This document shows, piece after piece, positions 34,669 to 43,425 of a stretch of DNA of 46,263 nt (position 1 is its first letter; each line of letters opens with the position of its first letter). The notes under the pieces were generated by a model. It saw nothing but the letters and a program-made list of their open reading frames with translations. It searched no databases and was not told the origin of the DNA. The DNA comes from Puniceibacterium sp. (GTDB taxonomy: Bacteria; Pseudomonadota; Alphaproteobacteria; Rhodobacterales; Rhodobacteraceae), in NCBI GenBank assembly GCA_024636635.1, contig JAGXGV010000073.1, positions 1-46,263 on the forward strand. Direction: 5' to 3'. Both the position numbers and the translations under genes were made by a program.

Positions 34669-35289
34669 GTGACAAAACGCACCTCTGCCAAGTACAAGAT
34701 CGACCGCCGCATGGGCGAAAATATCTGGGGACGTCCGAAGTCCCCGGTGAACCGTCGCGAATACGGCCCCGGCCAGCACGGCCAGCGCCGCAAGGGCAAG
34801 GTATCCGATTTCGGGCTTCAGCTGCGTGCCAAGCAGAAGCTGAAAGGGTATTACGGCGACCTGACCGAAAAGCAGTTCCGCCGGATCTTCCGCGATGCCG
34901 AGCGCCAGCGCGGTGACACCGGCGAATTGCTCATCGGCCTGCTCGAGCGTCGTCTGGACGCCGTCGTCTACCGCGCCAAGTTCGTCGCGACCGTGTTCGC
35001 CGCCCGCCAGTTCGTGAACCACGGACACGTGACAGTGAATGGACAGCGCGTGAACATCCCCTCCTACCGCGTGAAAGAGGGTGACGTTATCGAAGTCCGC
35101 GAAAAGTCACGGCAGATGACCGCGATCCTCGAAGCCGTGAGCCTGGCCGAGCGTGACGTGCCGGATTACATGGACGTCGATCATTCCAAGCTGACCTGCA
35201 CCTTTGTGCGGGCCCCCGGCCTGACCGACGTGCCCTATCCCGTCTTGATGGAACCGAACCTGGTCATCGAATATTACGCACAGAACTGA
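34669..35289 (+). CDS. rpsD: 30S ribosomal protein S4
   Basis: A 206-residue primary 16S rRNA-binding protein. The N-terminal S4 domain begins [20 protein letters not shown], and the RNA-binding S4 domain contains [21 protein letters not shown] and [17 protein letters not shown] (about residues 91-131). It starts with GTG at 34669; AAGGAG (34655-34660) is placed correctly and no nearby ATG fits. It stands alone, not in a ribosomal operon, as is usual in Alphaproteobacteria. Confidence 0.97.
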   Translation: MTKRTSAKYKIDRRMGENIWGRPKSPVNRREYGPGQHGQRRKGKVSDFGLQLRAKQKLKGYYGDLTEKQFRRIFRDAERQRGDTGELLIGLLERRLDAVVYRAKFVATVFAARQFVNHGHVTVNGQRVNIPSYRVKEGDVIEVREKSRQMTAILEAVSLAERDVPDYMDVDHSKLTCTFVRAPGLTDVPYPVLMEPNLVIEYYAQN

Positions 35290-35309
35290 TCCCGTTCAGC
35301 GGGACGTTA

Positions 35310-35340
35310 TCGCGCCGTTGCCCCTGGGGCTGCGGCGCGA
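35310..35340 (+). other. GC-rich inverted repeat after rpsD
   Basis: TCGCGCCG (35310-35317) pairs with CGGCGCGA (35333-35340), with a further CCCC/GGGG pairing inside. It lies 20 bases after the rpsD stop and ahead of the main terminator, and may protect the 3' end of the transcript. Confidence 0.5.
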
Positions 35341-35364
35341 ACCACCCGTCGAAGGAACCAAGAG

Positions 35365-35395
35365 AAAAGGCCGCATCCCGGGATGCGGCCTTTTT
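35365..35395 (+). terminator. Rho-independent terminator of rpsD
   Basis: AAAAGGCCGCATCCC is followed immediately by its reverse complement, forming a long stem that ends in a run of T residues (35391-35395). The flanking A run makes it able to act in both directions, serving the converging DUF1127 gene as well. Confidence 0.85.
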
Positions 35396-35429
35396 CAACT
35401 TGTAAAAAATGCTGCGACGCGCGGGCGTT

Positions 35430-35651
35430 TCAGATGTAGAACATGTCCCGGAAGACATGGCGCACGATGTCCTCGCGCTTGAGACCGCGTGCCTGGAGTT
35501 CCGAATCGCTCATCGCGTTCAGGCGTTCGACCGCCTTCATGCGACCATTGCTTTCAGCGATGCGCACGAGGAAGTTGATGATGCTATCAAAAACGCCGGA
35601 CGATTTTTCCCGTGTCTGGGTGGAGTGTGTTGCTGCGATTGCCATGGTCAT
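35430..35651 (-). CDS. DUF1127 domain protein
   Basis: A 73-residue basic protein. The C-terminal part, RLNAMSDSELQARGLKREDI, is the DUF1127 signature found in small Rhodobacteraceae and Rhizobiaceae proteins linked to RNA turnover, phosphate and carbon stress (for example CcaF-type and Agrobacterium DUF1127 proteins); some bind RNA. The start may be 35651 or the ATG at 35645, both with AAGG upstream. It is isolated and faces the rpsD terminator. Confidence 0.88.
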   Translation of the reverse strand: MTMAIAATHSTQTREKSSGVFDSIINFLVRIAESNGRMKAVERLNAMSDSELQARGLKREDIVRHVFRDMFYI

Positions 35652-35864
35652 GATCCTTTATTTCGATCCTCCCGTTGGAACTTAGATAGTCTTGCTGCAG
35701 CGCAGCAACCAGAGCTTGTTTCGAATAGCCGGTGGCACATTTTTGCATGGCGCAAACGGCGCGGAAACGGGCAGTTTTGATCTTTCTGGTGTTGGAATGA
35801 CCGTTCCAGTCGCGCAGCCACGCCCGTCGCAGGTTCACGTCCGGCCTTTTGCGATGTAGCAATT

Positions 35865-35880
35865 TTTACCAGTTGATAAA
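35865..35880 (+). promoter_or_regulatory. RutR-type operator upstream of preT
   Basis: TTTACCAGTTGATAAA fits the RutR pattern TTGACCA-N2-TGGTCAA at 11 of 14 fixed positions and keeps dyad symmetry. It lies 50 bases before the preT start codon in a short AT-rich stretch where the promoter is expected. The regulator is encoded at 38986-39615. Confidence 0.5.
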
Positions 35881-35930
35881 AAAATAATCCTGTGCCAGCG
35901 TTTTCCGGGACTGGACATCGGAGGTTTCAA

Positions 35931-37262
35931 ATGCACGCTAACGCGTTGACGCAGGGTGTGGTGGCAGGTCGGCTCGATCCCGGTGAGCTTGCCGCGGGAT
36001 TTGGCGATCTGCATCCGGCACTGAATGATCACGAGGCAGTGGTGGCGGCGGACCGCTGCTATTTCTGTTATGACGCACCTTGCGTTACGGCCTGTCCGAC
36101 GGATATCGACATCCCGCTGTTCATCCGGCAGATCGCCACCGGTACGCCCGAGGCTGCCGCGAAGACGATCCTGAGCCAGAACATCCTTGGCGGCATGTGC
36201 GCACGGGTCTGTCCGACAGAGACGCTGTGCGAACAGGTCTGCGTGCGCGAAACGGCCGAGGGCCAGCCCGTCGATATCGGCCGCCTTCAGCGCTATGCCA
36301 CCGACCGGCTGATGTCGTCGGGTGTGCATCCCTTCACCCGCGCCGCCGCCACCGGAAAGACGATCGCGGTCGTCGGTGCCGGGCCAGCCGGGCTCGCCTG
36401 CGCCCACCGGCTGGCGAGCCGGGGCCATGACGTGGTGCTTTTCGACGCCCGCCCCAAGCCCGGGGGACTGAACGAATACGGCATCGCGGCCTACAAATCG
36501 ACCGATGACTTTGCCGCGCGCGAGGTCGACTGGCTGATGCAAATCGGTGGCATCACGCTGGAAACCGGCAAGGCGCTGGGGCGCGACACCACGCTTCAGG
36601 AACTGCGCGCCGAGCATGACGCGGTGTTCCTCGGTATCGGACTTGGCGGCGTGAACGCGCTTGACGTGCCGGGGGGCGACAAGGACGGCGTTCTGGATGC
36701 GGTGGGGTTCATCGCCGATCTGCGGCAGGCGGCGGACCTTGGCAGCCTGCCGGTGGGGCGGGATGTCGTGGTCATCGGGGGCGGCATGACGGCGGTGGAT
36801 GCGGCTGTGCAGGCGAAACTGCTGGGTGCGCTGAATGTGACCATGGTTTATCGGCGCGGACGTGGGCACATGAACGCCAGCCGGTTCGAACAGGACCTTG
36901 CCGCGGCCAGGGGTGTGCGCATCATCACCAACGCCGCTCCCGTCGCGGTGCATGGCAATGGCGCAGTGCGCGAGATCGAATTCGCCTACACCGATGATGC
37001 GCTGGTTCCGACCGGCGACACCTTACGGATAGCGGCGGATCAGGTTTTCCGGGCCATCGGCCAGACGCTTGTCGGCGAGGCGCTGCCCGCGCTCGAAGGC
37101 CGCAAGATTGCCGTGACCGGGGCGGGGCGCTCCTCGGTCATCGGGGTCTGGGCCGGGGGCGACTGTGCGGCCGGTGGGGACGATCTGACCGTGACGGCTG
37201 TGGCCGAAGGACGCGATGCGGCCGAGGACATTCACACGGCCCTGATGGGTTCGGCAGACTGA
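35931..37262 (+). CDS. preT: Dihydropyrimidine dehydrogenase subunit PreT
   Basis: A 443-residue iron-sulfur flavoprotein. Cysteines 43, 46, 51, 55 and 90, 94, 100, 104 supply two 4Fe-4S clusters as in the GltD/PreT family; the FAD motif VVGAGPAG spans about 137-144 and an NAD(P) motif is in VVVIGGGMTAVDAA (about 280). PreT passes electrons from NAD(P)H to PreA for reduction of uracil and thymine to the 5,6-dihydro forms. GGAGG lies seven bases upstream of the ATG. preA follows after 13 bases. A RutR-type operator is upstream. Confidence 0.93.
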   Translation: MHANALTQGVVAGRLDPGELAAGFGDLHPALNDHEAVVAADRCYFCYDAPCVTACPTDIDIPLFIRQIATGTPEAAAKTILSQNILGGMCARVCPTETLCEQVCVRETAEGQPVDIGRLQRYATDRLMSSGVHPFTRAAATGKTIAVVGAGPAGLACAHRLASRGHDVVLFDARPKPGGLNEYGIAAYKSTDDFAAREVDWLMQIGGITLETGKALGRDTTLQELRAEHDAVFLGIGLGGVNALDVPGGDKDGVLDAVGFIADLRQAADLGSLPVGRDVVVIGGGMTAVDAAVQAKLLGALNVTMVYRRGRGHMNASRFEQDLAAARGVRIITNAAPVAVHGNGAVREIEFAYTDDALVPTGDTLRIAADQVFRAIGQTLVGEALPALEGRKIAVTGAGRSSVIGVWAGGDCAAGGDDLTVTAVAEGRDAAEDIHTALMGSAD

Positions 37263-37275
37263 GGGAGATACGGAT

Positions 37276-38583
37276 ATGGCTGATCTGACGACAGACTTCG
37301 TGGGCATCAAAAGCCCGAACCCGTTCTGGCTGGCCTCTGCACCGCCCACGGACAAGGAATACAATGTCCGTCGCGCCTTTGAGGCGGGCTGGGGCGGCGT
37401 GGTCTGGAAGACGCTGGGCGAGGCCGGACCACCGGTCGTGAACGTGAACGGCCCGCGCTACGGCGCCGTCTGGGGCGCCGACCGGCGGTTGTTGGGGCTG
37501 AACAACATCGAACTGATCACCGATCGCCCGCTTGAGGTGAATCTGCGCGAGATCAAGTCAGTCAAGCGCGACTGGCCGGATCGGGCCATGGTCGTATCCC
37601 TTATGGTGCCCTGTGTGGAGGAAGCCTGGAAGGCGATCCTGCCGCTGGTGGAAGACACCGGCGCCGACGGGGTCGAGTTGAACTTCGGTTGTCCGCACGG
37701 CATGTCAGAGCGCGGCATGGGCTCGGCTGTGGGGCAGGTTCCGGAATATATCGAGATGGTGACCCGCTGGGTCAAGCAGAACACCCGGATGCCCTGCATC
37801 GTGAAGCTTACGCCCAACATCACGGACATCAAGCAGCCGGCCCTTGCGGCAATGCGGGGTGGGGCGGATGCCGTCAGTCTGATCAATACGATCAATTCAA
37901 TTACCTCGGTTGATCTGGATCTTTTCGCGCCCGAACCGACCATCGACGGGAAGGGCGCGCACGGTGGATACTGCGGTCCTGCGGTCAAGCCGATCGCGCT
38001 GAACATGGTGGCCGAGATTGCCCGAACGCCCGAGATGGCGACGCTGCCGATTTCCGGAATCGGTGGCGTGACCACCTGGAAGGATGCTGCCGAGTTCATG
38101 GCTCTGGGCGCCGGAAATGTGCAGGTCTGCACAGCGGCCATGACATATGGCTTCAAGGTGGTGCAGGAAATGATCTCTGGTCTGTCTGACTACATGGACA
38201 GGAAAGGCATGACCGCGACATCGGATCTGGTGCGAAAGGCCGTGCCCAACCTGAGCGACTGGCAGCACCTGAACCTGAACTACATCGCCAAAGCGAAGAT
38301 CAACCAGGATCTTTGCATCTCCTGCGGCCGTTGTTTTGCCGCTTGCGAGGATACGTCGCATCAGGCGATCGCGATGTCGGAAGACCGGACCTTTACGGTG
38401 AAGGACGAGGAGTGTGTCGCCTGCAATCTTTGCGTCAATGTATGCCCAGTCGAACAATGCATCAACCTGGAACAGATGGCGGTGGGCAGTATCGATCCGC
38501 GTACCGGAAAGTCCGTGGATGCAGGGTATGCAAACTGGACGACACATCCGAACAATCCCGGAGCGGTGAAAGCCGCAGATTGA
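37276..38583 (+). CDS. preA: Dihydropyrimidine dehydrogenase subunit PreA
   Basis: A 435-residue catalytic subunit. The N-terminal TIM-barrel, FMN-dependent domain includes NGPRYGAVW, LNFGCPHGMSERGMGSAVGQ (about 137-156) and ISGIGGVTTWKDAAEFM (about 257-273). Two 4Fe-4S clusters are ligated by Cys347, 350, 353, 357 and Cys380, 383, 386, 390. It reduces uracil or thymine using electrons from PreT. The family is sometimes labelled dihydroorotate dehydrogenase-like, but the C-terminal ferredoxin part and the neighbours settle on PreA. Confidence 0.94.
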   Translation: MADLTTDFVGIKSPNPFWLASAPPTDKEYNVRRAFEAGWGGVVWKTLGEAGPPVVNVNGPRYGAVWGADRRLLGLNNIELITDRPLEVNLREIKSVKRDWPDRAMVVSLMVPCVEEAWKAILPLVEDTGADGVELNFGCPHGMSERGMGSAVGQVPEYIEMVTRWVKQNTRMPCIVKLTPNITDIKQPALAAMRGGADAVSLINTINSITSVDLDLFAPEPTIDGKGAHGGYCGPAVKPIALNMVAEIARTPEMATLPISGIGGVTTWKDAAEFMALGAGNVQVCTAAMTYGFKVVQEMISGLSDYMDRKGMTATSDLVRKAVPNLSDWQHLNLNYIAKAKINQDLCISCGRCFAACEDTSHQAIAMSEDRTFTVKDEECVACNLCVNVCPVEQCINLEQMAVGSIDPRTGKSVDAGYANWTTHPNNPGAVKAAD

Positions 38584-38592
38584 CGACGCAGG

Positions 38593-38663
38593 CCGAGATT
38601 TTTCGTACGAAAAATCTCGGCAATTCGTTGATGCCCAAATGAGAAAATTCTTTCGAATTTTCT
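38593..38663. repeat. Two-hairpin intergenic element, copy C (diverged)
   Basis: A 28-base perfect palindrome (38593-38620, arm CCGAGATTTTTCGT) is followed, after 21 bases, by a hairpin (38642-38663, arms AGAAAATTC/GAATTTTCT, loop TTTC). The second ends in the same ATTTTCTTGG-type sequence as copy B. It lies between preA and a converging small gene, starting 10 bases after the preA stop, and is likely to end transcription. Confidence 0.65.
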
Positions 38664-38669
38664 TGGTGG

Positions 38670-38933
38670 TCAGCAGATCACGCGTATGTGCCCCTCGTGG
38701 CAGATGATCAGGTACTGATCGCCGCAGGCAAGGAGATGAAACCCGCGCCGCTGCACCTCTTCCATCAGGGCATCGCGGCCCACTTCGCGGTGCACATCGA
38801 CCATCTTACGTCGCACCACGCCGCCTTTCTGGACAGCCTGTGCCGAAAATATGCGCGCCAGCCACGCCGGGTTTGCGGGACCGACCGGTCCATCGGGGTT
38901 TGCACAAGAGGGGGCCATCATGTGAATCTGCAT
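38670..38933 (-). CDS. Small conserved hypothetical protein
   Basis: An 87-residue protein with three cysteines, no signal peptide and the stretch GDQYLIICHEGHIRVIC at the C terminus. SAQAVQKGGVVRRKMVDVHREVG (in two parts) and RRGFHLLACGDQ recall a family of small proteins that is common in Roseobacter genomes and has been mis-labelled as anthranilate isomerase-related. I cannot assign a function. The start could be 38933 or a Met five or six residues in. It converges on preA. Confidence 0.6.
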   Translation of the reverse strand: MQIHMMAPSCANPDGPVGPANPAWLARIFSAQAVQKGGVVRRKMVDVHREVGRDALMEEVQRRGFHLLACGDQYLIICHEGHIRVIC

Positions 38934-38985
38934 ATATTCAAACTAGGCGCAGCAAGCTTAACAATTCGTGAAACGACGAACTGAT

Positions 38986-39615
38986 TCAGACCGTGAGCAG
39001 CGTTCGGAACATCCTCTCGACATGCTCGCGGGCACTGTTCTGCGCGGCTTCCGTCCCGGGCATCAGCACCTGAACCTGTGCGTCGAAATCCGCATAGTGC
39101 TGGGTGATTGCCCAGATCGAAAAGATCAGATGTCCGGGATGCATCACCGCAAGCCTGCCCGTGTCCATCCAGTTCTGGATCAGGGCACATTTCTCGTCGA
39201 ACAATGGTTTCAGTCGCTGATCGAGATGGGGGCCGATGCGCGGTGCGCCCTGGATGATCTCGTTCGCAAAAAGCCGACTTTCGCGTGGGTAGGTGTGGCT
39301 CATCTCTATCTTGCGCGCGATATAGGCCATCAACTCGTCCAGGGGTTCACCCTGTGGGTTCATTTCGGCCAACGGAGCGAGCCATTCTGCCATCAGCGCA
39401 TTCAGCAGTTCGACATGTATCGCCTCCTTGCCGTCGAAATAGTAGAGTACATTCGGTTTGGACAGTCCGGCTGCCTCGGCGATCTGGTCGAGTGTCGCGC
39501 CCCGGAAACCGTGCTGGGAAAAGACGTCCAGTGCGGCGTCGAGGATCTTGCGTCGATTGCGCACCTGAATCCGGCTGGGCTTTTTCGCGGTGGTCGCGGA
39601 GGCGGTCTGCGGCAT
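38986..39615 (-). CDS. rutR: RutR-like TetR-family regulator
   Basis: A 209-residue repressor. The N-terminal HTH (about residues 18-65) has ATLDQIAEAAGLSKPNVLYYF, and the C-terminal domain (YPRESRLFANEIIQGAP, HPGHLIFSIWAITQHYADF) matches the YcdC/RutR ligand-binding domain, where E. coli RutR binds uracil or thymine. It is divergent from the hyuC gene, and operators of RutR type are at 39727-39742 and 35865-35880. Control of the flanking pyrimidine genes and of itself is therefore likely. GGAGA precedes the ATG. Confidence 0.88.
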   Translation of the reverse strand: MPQTASATTAKKPSRIQVRNRRKILDAALDVFSQHGFRGATLDQIAEAAGLSKPNVLYYFDGKEAIHVELLNALMAEWLAPLAEMNPQGEPLDELMAYIARKIEMSHTYPRESRLFANEIIQGAPRIGPHLDQRLKPLFDEKCALIQNWMDTGRLAVMHPGHLIFSIWAITQHYADFDAQVQVLMPGTEAAQNSAREHVERMFRTLLTV

Positions 39616-39726
39616 CTGTCTCTCCGGGTGCCACCCGATTGGGCAGCCTGAAAACTTGCACGAACGATGCGCAGGACATGGTTCAAGTCAGTCCTTGACA
39701 GTGATACGCCGCATTGCAATCGTGGC

Positions 39727-39742
39727 TTGACCAAATGGTAAA
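39727..39742 (+). promoter_or_regulatory. RutR-type operator between rutR and hyuC
   Basis: TTGACCAAATGGTAAA matches the RutR consensus TTGACCA-N2-TGGTCAA at 13 of 14 fixed positions. It lies in the 188-base gap between divergent rutR and hyuC, 62 bases before the hyuC ATG. A TTGACA hexamer at 39695-39700 may be part of the hyuC promoter. Confidence 0.7.
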
Positions 39743-39803
39743 AAACATCTCCGGCAGAGGCAAGGATTTCCGCGCCAGGGGTTGGAATGACTGGGGGAAG
39801 ACG

Positions 39804-41054
39804 ATGGCGGCACCGGGCGAAAACCTGCGGATAAACGGCGACCGGTTATGGGACAGCCTCATGGAAATGGCAAAGATCGGTCCGGGCATCGCAGGGGGGA
39901 ACAACCGTCAGACATTGACCGATGCCGATGCCGAAGGCCGCGCCCTGTTTCAATCCTGGTGCGGGGAGGCCGGGTGCAGCATGGGCCTGGACATGCTGGG
40001 CAATATGTTCGCAACCCGCGAAGGCACCGACCCGGAAGCCCTGCCTGTCTATGTCGGATCGCACCTTGACACCCAGCCCACGGGGGGGAAATACGACGGT
40101 GTTCTGGGGGTACTTGGCGGGCTCGAGATCTTGCGTACGCTTAATGATCTTGGCATCCGGACACGACATCCTATCGTCGTCACCAACTGGACCAACGAAG
40201 AGGGTACGCGCTTTGCCCCGGCCATGCTGGCCTCTGGCGTGTTTGCGGGCGTGCACGATCAGGCCTGGGCCGAAGCGCGCACCGACGCGGCAGGCAAAAC
40301 CTTTGGCGGGGAGCTGGACCGGATCGGCTGGCGCGGGGACGAACCGGTGGGCGCACGCAAGATGCATGCCTTTTTCGAACTTCATATCGAGCAGGGTCCG
40401 ATCCTCGAGACCGAGGGCAAGCAGATCGGTGTCGTGACACACGGACAGGGCCTGTCCTGGACGCAGGTGACAATTATCGGCCGGGATGCGCACACAGGAT
40501 CGACACCGATGCCGATGCGGCGCAATGCCGGGCTGGGCCTGGCGCGGGTCCTAGAGGCGGTCGAGGAAATCGCTCTGGCGCACGGGCCTCATGCGGTGGG
40601 CGCGGCGGGGCATATCGATGTCCATCCCAATTCGCGCAACGTCATTCCGGGCAAGGTGGTGTTCACCGTCGACTTCCGCTCGCCCGAGTTGTCGGTCATC
40701 GAGGCGATGGATGCGCAGCTGAAGGCGCGGGCGCAGGAGATCTGTGACAGGATGGGGCTGGAGGTCACCTTTGAGAGGGTGGGGGGCTTTGATCCGGTGA
40801 CCTTCGATCCGGGTTGCGTGTCGGCGGTGCGCTTGGCCGCCGAGCGGCTGGGGTATCCCCATATGGATATCATCTCGGGCGCGGGGCATGATGCCTGCTG
40901 GATCAACCAGGTGGCGCCGACGGCGATGATCATGTGTCCCTGTGTTGATGGCCTTAGTCACAACGAGGCCGAGGAGATCAGCAAGGACTGGGCCGCCGCA
41001 GGCACCGATGTGCTGCTGCATGCAGTGGTCGAGACGGCCGGGGTCGTCGAGTAG
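39804..41054 (+). CDS. N-carbamoyl-beta-alanine amidohydrolase-type Zn hydrolase
   Basis: A 416-residue M20-family amidohydrolase (hydantoinase/carbamoylase type). Metal ligands include His88 in GSHLDTQPTGGKYDG, Asp98, the Glu pair 132-133 in NEEGTRFAP, His in FFELHIEQGP (about 194) and His (about 386) in GLSHNEAEE. In this locus it most likely hydrolyses N-carbamoyl-beta-alanine to beta-alanine, ammonia and CO2, the third step of reductive pyrimidine breakdown; allantoate or hydantoin derivatives are family alternatives. GGGGAAG just upstream supports the ATG at 39804. The dihydropyrimidinase gene follows after about 100 bases. Confidence 0.9.
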   Translation: MAAPGENLRINGDRLWDSLMEMAKIGPGIAGGNNRQTLTDADAEGRALFQSWCGEAGCSMGLDMLGNMFATREGTDPEALPVYVGSHLDTQPTGGKYDGVLGVLGGLEILRTLNDLGIRTRHPIVVTNWTNEEGTRFAPAMLASGVFAGVHDQAWAEARTDAAGKTFGGELDRIGWRGDEPVGARKMHAFFELHIEQGPILETEGKQIGVVTHGQGLSWTQVTIIGRDAHTGSTPMPMRRNAGLGLARVLEAVEEIALAHGPHAVGAAGHIDVHPNSRNVIPGKVVFTVDFRSPELSVIEAMDAQLKARAQEICDRMGLEVTFERVGGFDPVTFDPGCVSAVRLAAERLGYPHMDIISGAGHDACWINQVAPTAMIMCPCVDGLSHNEAEEISKDWAAAGTDVLLHAVVETAGVVE

Positions 41055-41067
41055 GGTCGGCGAAGGA

Positions 41068-41085
41068 CCGGGGGCCAGCCCCCGG
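41068..41085. repeat. GC hairpin with A/G-rich tail, Roseobacter-type intergenic element
   Basis: CCGGGGGC and GCCCCCGG form an 8-base stem closed by CA. It is followed by CACCCGGGGTATTTGGG and an A/G-rich run (41102-41120). I recognise this layout as a repetitive intergenic element in Rhodobacteraceae. It sits inside the operon between hyuC and the dihydropyrimidinase gene. Confidence 0.6.
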
Positions 41086-41158
41086 ACACCCGGGGTATTT
41101 GGGAAAAGAAGAAGAAGAGGGTGTGGTTTGTTCGCCAGCCCGGACGGGAGACATTGAA

Positions 41159-42613
41159 ATGAGCACTGTGATCAAGAACGGCACCATCGTCACGGCGGAT
41201 CTGACCTATGAGGCGGATGTGCTGATCGAGAACGGGGTGATTGCCGGGATCGGCAAGGATCTGAGCGGCGACGAGGTTCTGGATGCGACGGGATGTTACG
41301 TGATGCCGGGCGGGATCGACCCGCATGTGCACCTGGAAATGCCGTTCATGGGTACGTATTCCAGCGATGATTTCGAGAGCGGGACCCGGGCGGCGCTGGC
41401 GGGCGGGACCACGATGGTGGTGGACTTCTGCCTGCCTGCGCCCGGGCAAGGTCTGCTGGACGGCTTGCAGATGTGGGACAACAAGTCGACCCGCGCGGCC
41501 TGCGATTATTCCTTTCACATGGCGGTGACCTGGTGGAGCGAGCAGGTCTTTAACGAGATGGAGACTGTCGTCAAGGAACGCGGCATCAACACCTTCAAGC
41601 ACTTCATGGCCTACAAGGGCGCACTGATGGTAAACGACGACGAGATGTATGCGTCGTTCAAGCGGTGCGCCGAACTGGGGGCTATCCCGCTGGTGCATGC
41701 CGAGAATGGTGATGTGGTGGCCGAGCTTTCCGCCCAGCTCATGGCGGCGGGCAATACCGGCCCCGAGGCGCATGCCTATTCGCGCCCTACGCAGGTCGAG
41801 GGCGAGGCGACGAACCGCGCGATCATGATCGCCGACATGGCGGGTGTGCCGCTTTACGTCGTGCATACGAGCTGCGAAGAAAGCCACGAGGCGATCCGAA
41901 GGGCGCGCATGAAGGGCATGCGGGTCTGGGGCGAGCCGCTGATCCAGCATCTGACGCTGGACGAGTCCGAATATTTCAATGCCGACTGGGATCATGCGGC
42001 GCGTCGGGTCATGTCGCCGCCGTTCCGCAACAAGATGCATCAGGACAGCCTTTGGGCCGGGTTGCAGTCGGGGTCGCTTTCGGTGGTGGCGACGGATCAT
42101 TGCGCCTTTACCACAGACCAGAAACGCTTTGGCCTGGGGGATTTCACCAAGATCCCGAATGGCACCGGGGGGCTTGAGGATCGTCTGCCGATGCTCTGGA
42201 CACATGGGGTGGCGACCGGGCGGCTGACAGTGAACGAATTTGTCGCCGTCACCTCGACCAACATCGCCAAGATCCTGAACGTCTATCCGAGGAAGGGTGC
42301 CATTCTGGTGGGGTCGGATGCTGATATCGTGGTCTTTGATCCCGAGAAGGAAAAGACCATTACCGCGGCAAATCAGCAGTCTGCCATCGATTACAACGTC
42401 TTCGAGGGCAAACATGTGAAGGGACTGCCACGGTTCACCCTGACGCGCGGCAAGGTCGCGGTGATGGACGGCGAGGTCCGGGCCGAGCCGGGCCACGGCC
42501 AGTTCGTGCCACGCGCGCCCAGCGGCCCGGTGAGCAGGGCACTGTCGTCCTGGAAGGAACTGACGTCGCCGCGCAAGGTGGAACGGACCGGCATCCCGGC
42601 GAGCGGCGTTTGA
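41159..42613 (+). CDS. hydA: Dihydropyrimidinase
   Basis: A 484-residue cyclic amidohydrolase with the binuclear metal site of the family: His56 and His58 in DPHVHLEMP, carbamylated Lys153 in MAYKGAL, His180 in LVHAENGD, His236 in YVVHTSCE and Asp313 in VATDHCAF. It hydrolyses 5,6-dihydrouracil (or dihydrothymine), produced by PreTA, to the N-carbamoyl beta-amino acid. Length is typical. GGGAG lies eight bases before the ATG. The transporter ATPase gene begins 14 bases after the stop. Confidence 0.95.
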   Translation: MSTVIKNGTIVTADLTYEADVLIENGVIAGIGKDLSGDEVLDATGCYVMPGGIDPHVHLEMPFMGTYSSDDFESGTRAALAGGTTMVVDFCLPAPGQGLLDGLQMWDNKSTRAACDYSFHMAVTWWSEQVFNEMETVVKERGINTFKHFMAYKGALMVNDDEMYASFKRCAELGAIPLVHAENGDVVAELSAQLMAAGNTGPEAHAYSRPTQVEGEATNRAIMIADMAGVPLYVVHTSCEESHEAIRRARMKGMRVWGEPLIQHLTLDESEYFNADWDHAARRVMSPPFRNKMHQDSLWAGLQSGSLSVVATDHCAFTTDQKRFGLGDFTKIPNGTGGLEDRLPMLWTHGVATGRLTVNEFVAVTSTNIAKILNVYPRKGAILVGSDADIVVFDPEKEKTITAANQQSAIDYNVFEGKHVKGLPRFTLTRGKVAVMDGEVRAEPGHGQFVPRAPSGPVSRALSSWKELTSPRKVERTGIPASGV

Positions 42614-42627
42614 GGTCTGAAAACCCG

Positions 42628-43425
42628 ATGCAGGGCAAGGAGTCGCGGCACGACGGAGCGGTTATTTCGGCACGTGCGCTTGGCCTCACGTTCCAGACCG
42701 GGGACGGGGCGGTTCAGGCGCTGCGGGATGTGACGCTCGATATCCACAAGGGGGATTTTGTCAGTTTCATCGGGCCGTCGGGCTGTGGAAAGACGACGTT
42801 CCTGCGGGTGATGGCGGATCTTGAGACGCCGACTGACGGAGAGATTCTGGTGAATGGAGTCGCGCCGCAGGAGGCGCGGCGCGCCCGCGCCTATGGTTAT
42901 GTGTTCCAGGCGGCGGGCCTGTATCCCTGGCGGACGATTGGTGGCAATGTGCGGCTTCCGCTTGAGATCATGGGGTATTCCAGGGCCGAACAGGTCGAGC
43001 GGGTCCGGCGTGTGCTGGATCTGGTCGAACTGGCGGGCTTTGAAAAAAAGTTTCCCTGGCAATTGTCGGGCGGGATGCAGCAGCGGGCCAGCATAGCGCG
43101 GGCGCTGGCGTTCGATGCCGATATCCTGCTGATGGACGAACCGTTCGGTGCGCTGGACGAGATCGTGCGCGACCATCTGAACGAACAGTTGCTGGACCTT
43201 TGGAAGCGCACGGAAAAAACCATCGCCTTTGTCACGCATTCGATCCCCGAGGCGGTGTATCTGAGCACACGAATCGTTGTCATGTCGCCGCGCCCCGGGC
43301 GGATCACCGATGTGATCGACAGCCCCTTGCCACGCGACCGGCCGCTGGACATCCGCGACACGCCCGAGTTTCTCGCGGTGGCACACCGCGTGCGCGAGGG
43401 CCTGCGCGCGGGGAGCGATCAATGA
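42628..43425 (+). CDS. ABC transporter ATP-binding protein (NitT/TauT type)
   Basis: A 265-residue ATPase: Walker A GPSGCGKTT (about 46-54), Q-loop VFQAAGLYPW, signature LSGGMQQRASIARAL (about 143-157), Walker B ILLMDEPFGALD (about 167-178) and switch His in VTHSIPEA. It groups by eye with nitrate/taurine/thiamine-precursor importers. A TTG at 42610 would overlap the hydA stop by four bases and is a possible alternative start. It would power the permeases at 43874-45579. Substrate is probably a pyrimidine or related ring compound, inferred from context. Confidence 0.9.
   Translation: MQGKESRHDGAVISARALGLTFQTGDGAVQALRDVTLDIHKGDFVSFIGPSGCGKTTFLRVMADLETPTDGEILVNGVAPQEARRARAYGYVFQAAGLYPWRTIGGNVRLPLEIMGYSRAEQVERVRRVLDLVELAGFEKKFPWQLSGGMQQRASIARALAFDADILLMDEPFGALDEIVRDHLNEQLLDLWKRTEKTIAFVTHSIPEAVYLSTRIVVMSPRPGRITDVIDSPLPRDRPLDIRDTPEFLAVAHRVREGLRAGSDQ

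Noticed and set aside
40958..42496. 512-codon open frame on the minus strand
   Set aside because: Antisense to the dihydropyrimidinase, whose metal ligands are all present on the plus strand; the product has no recognisable domain.
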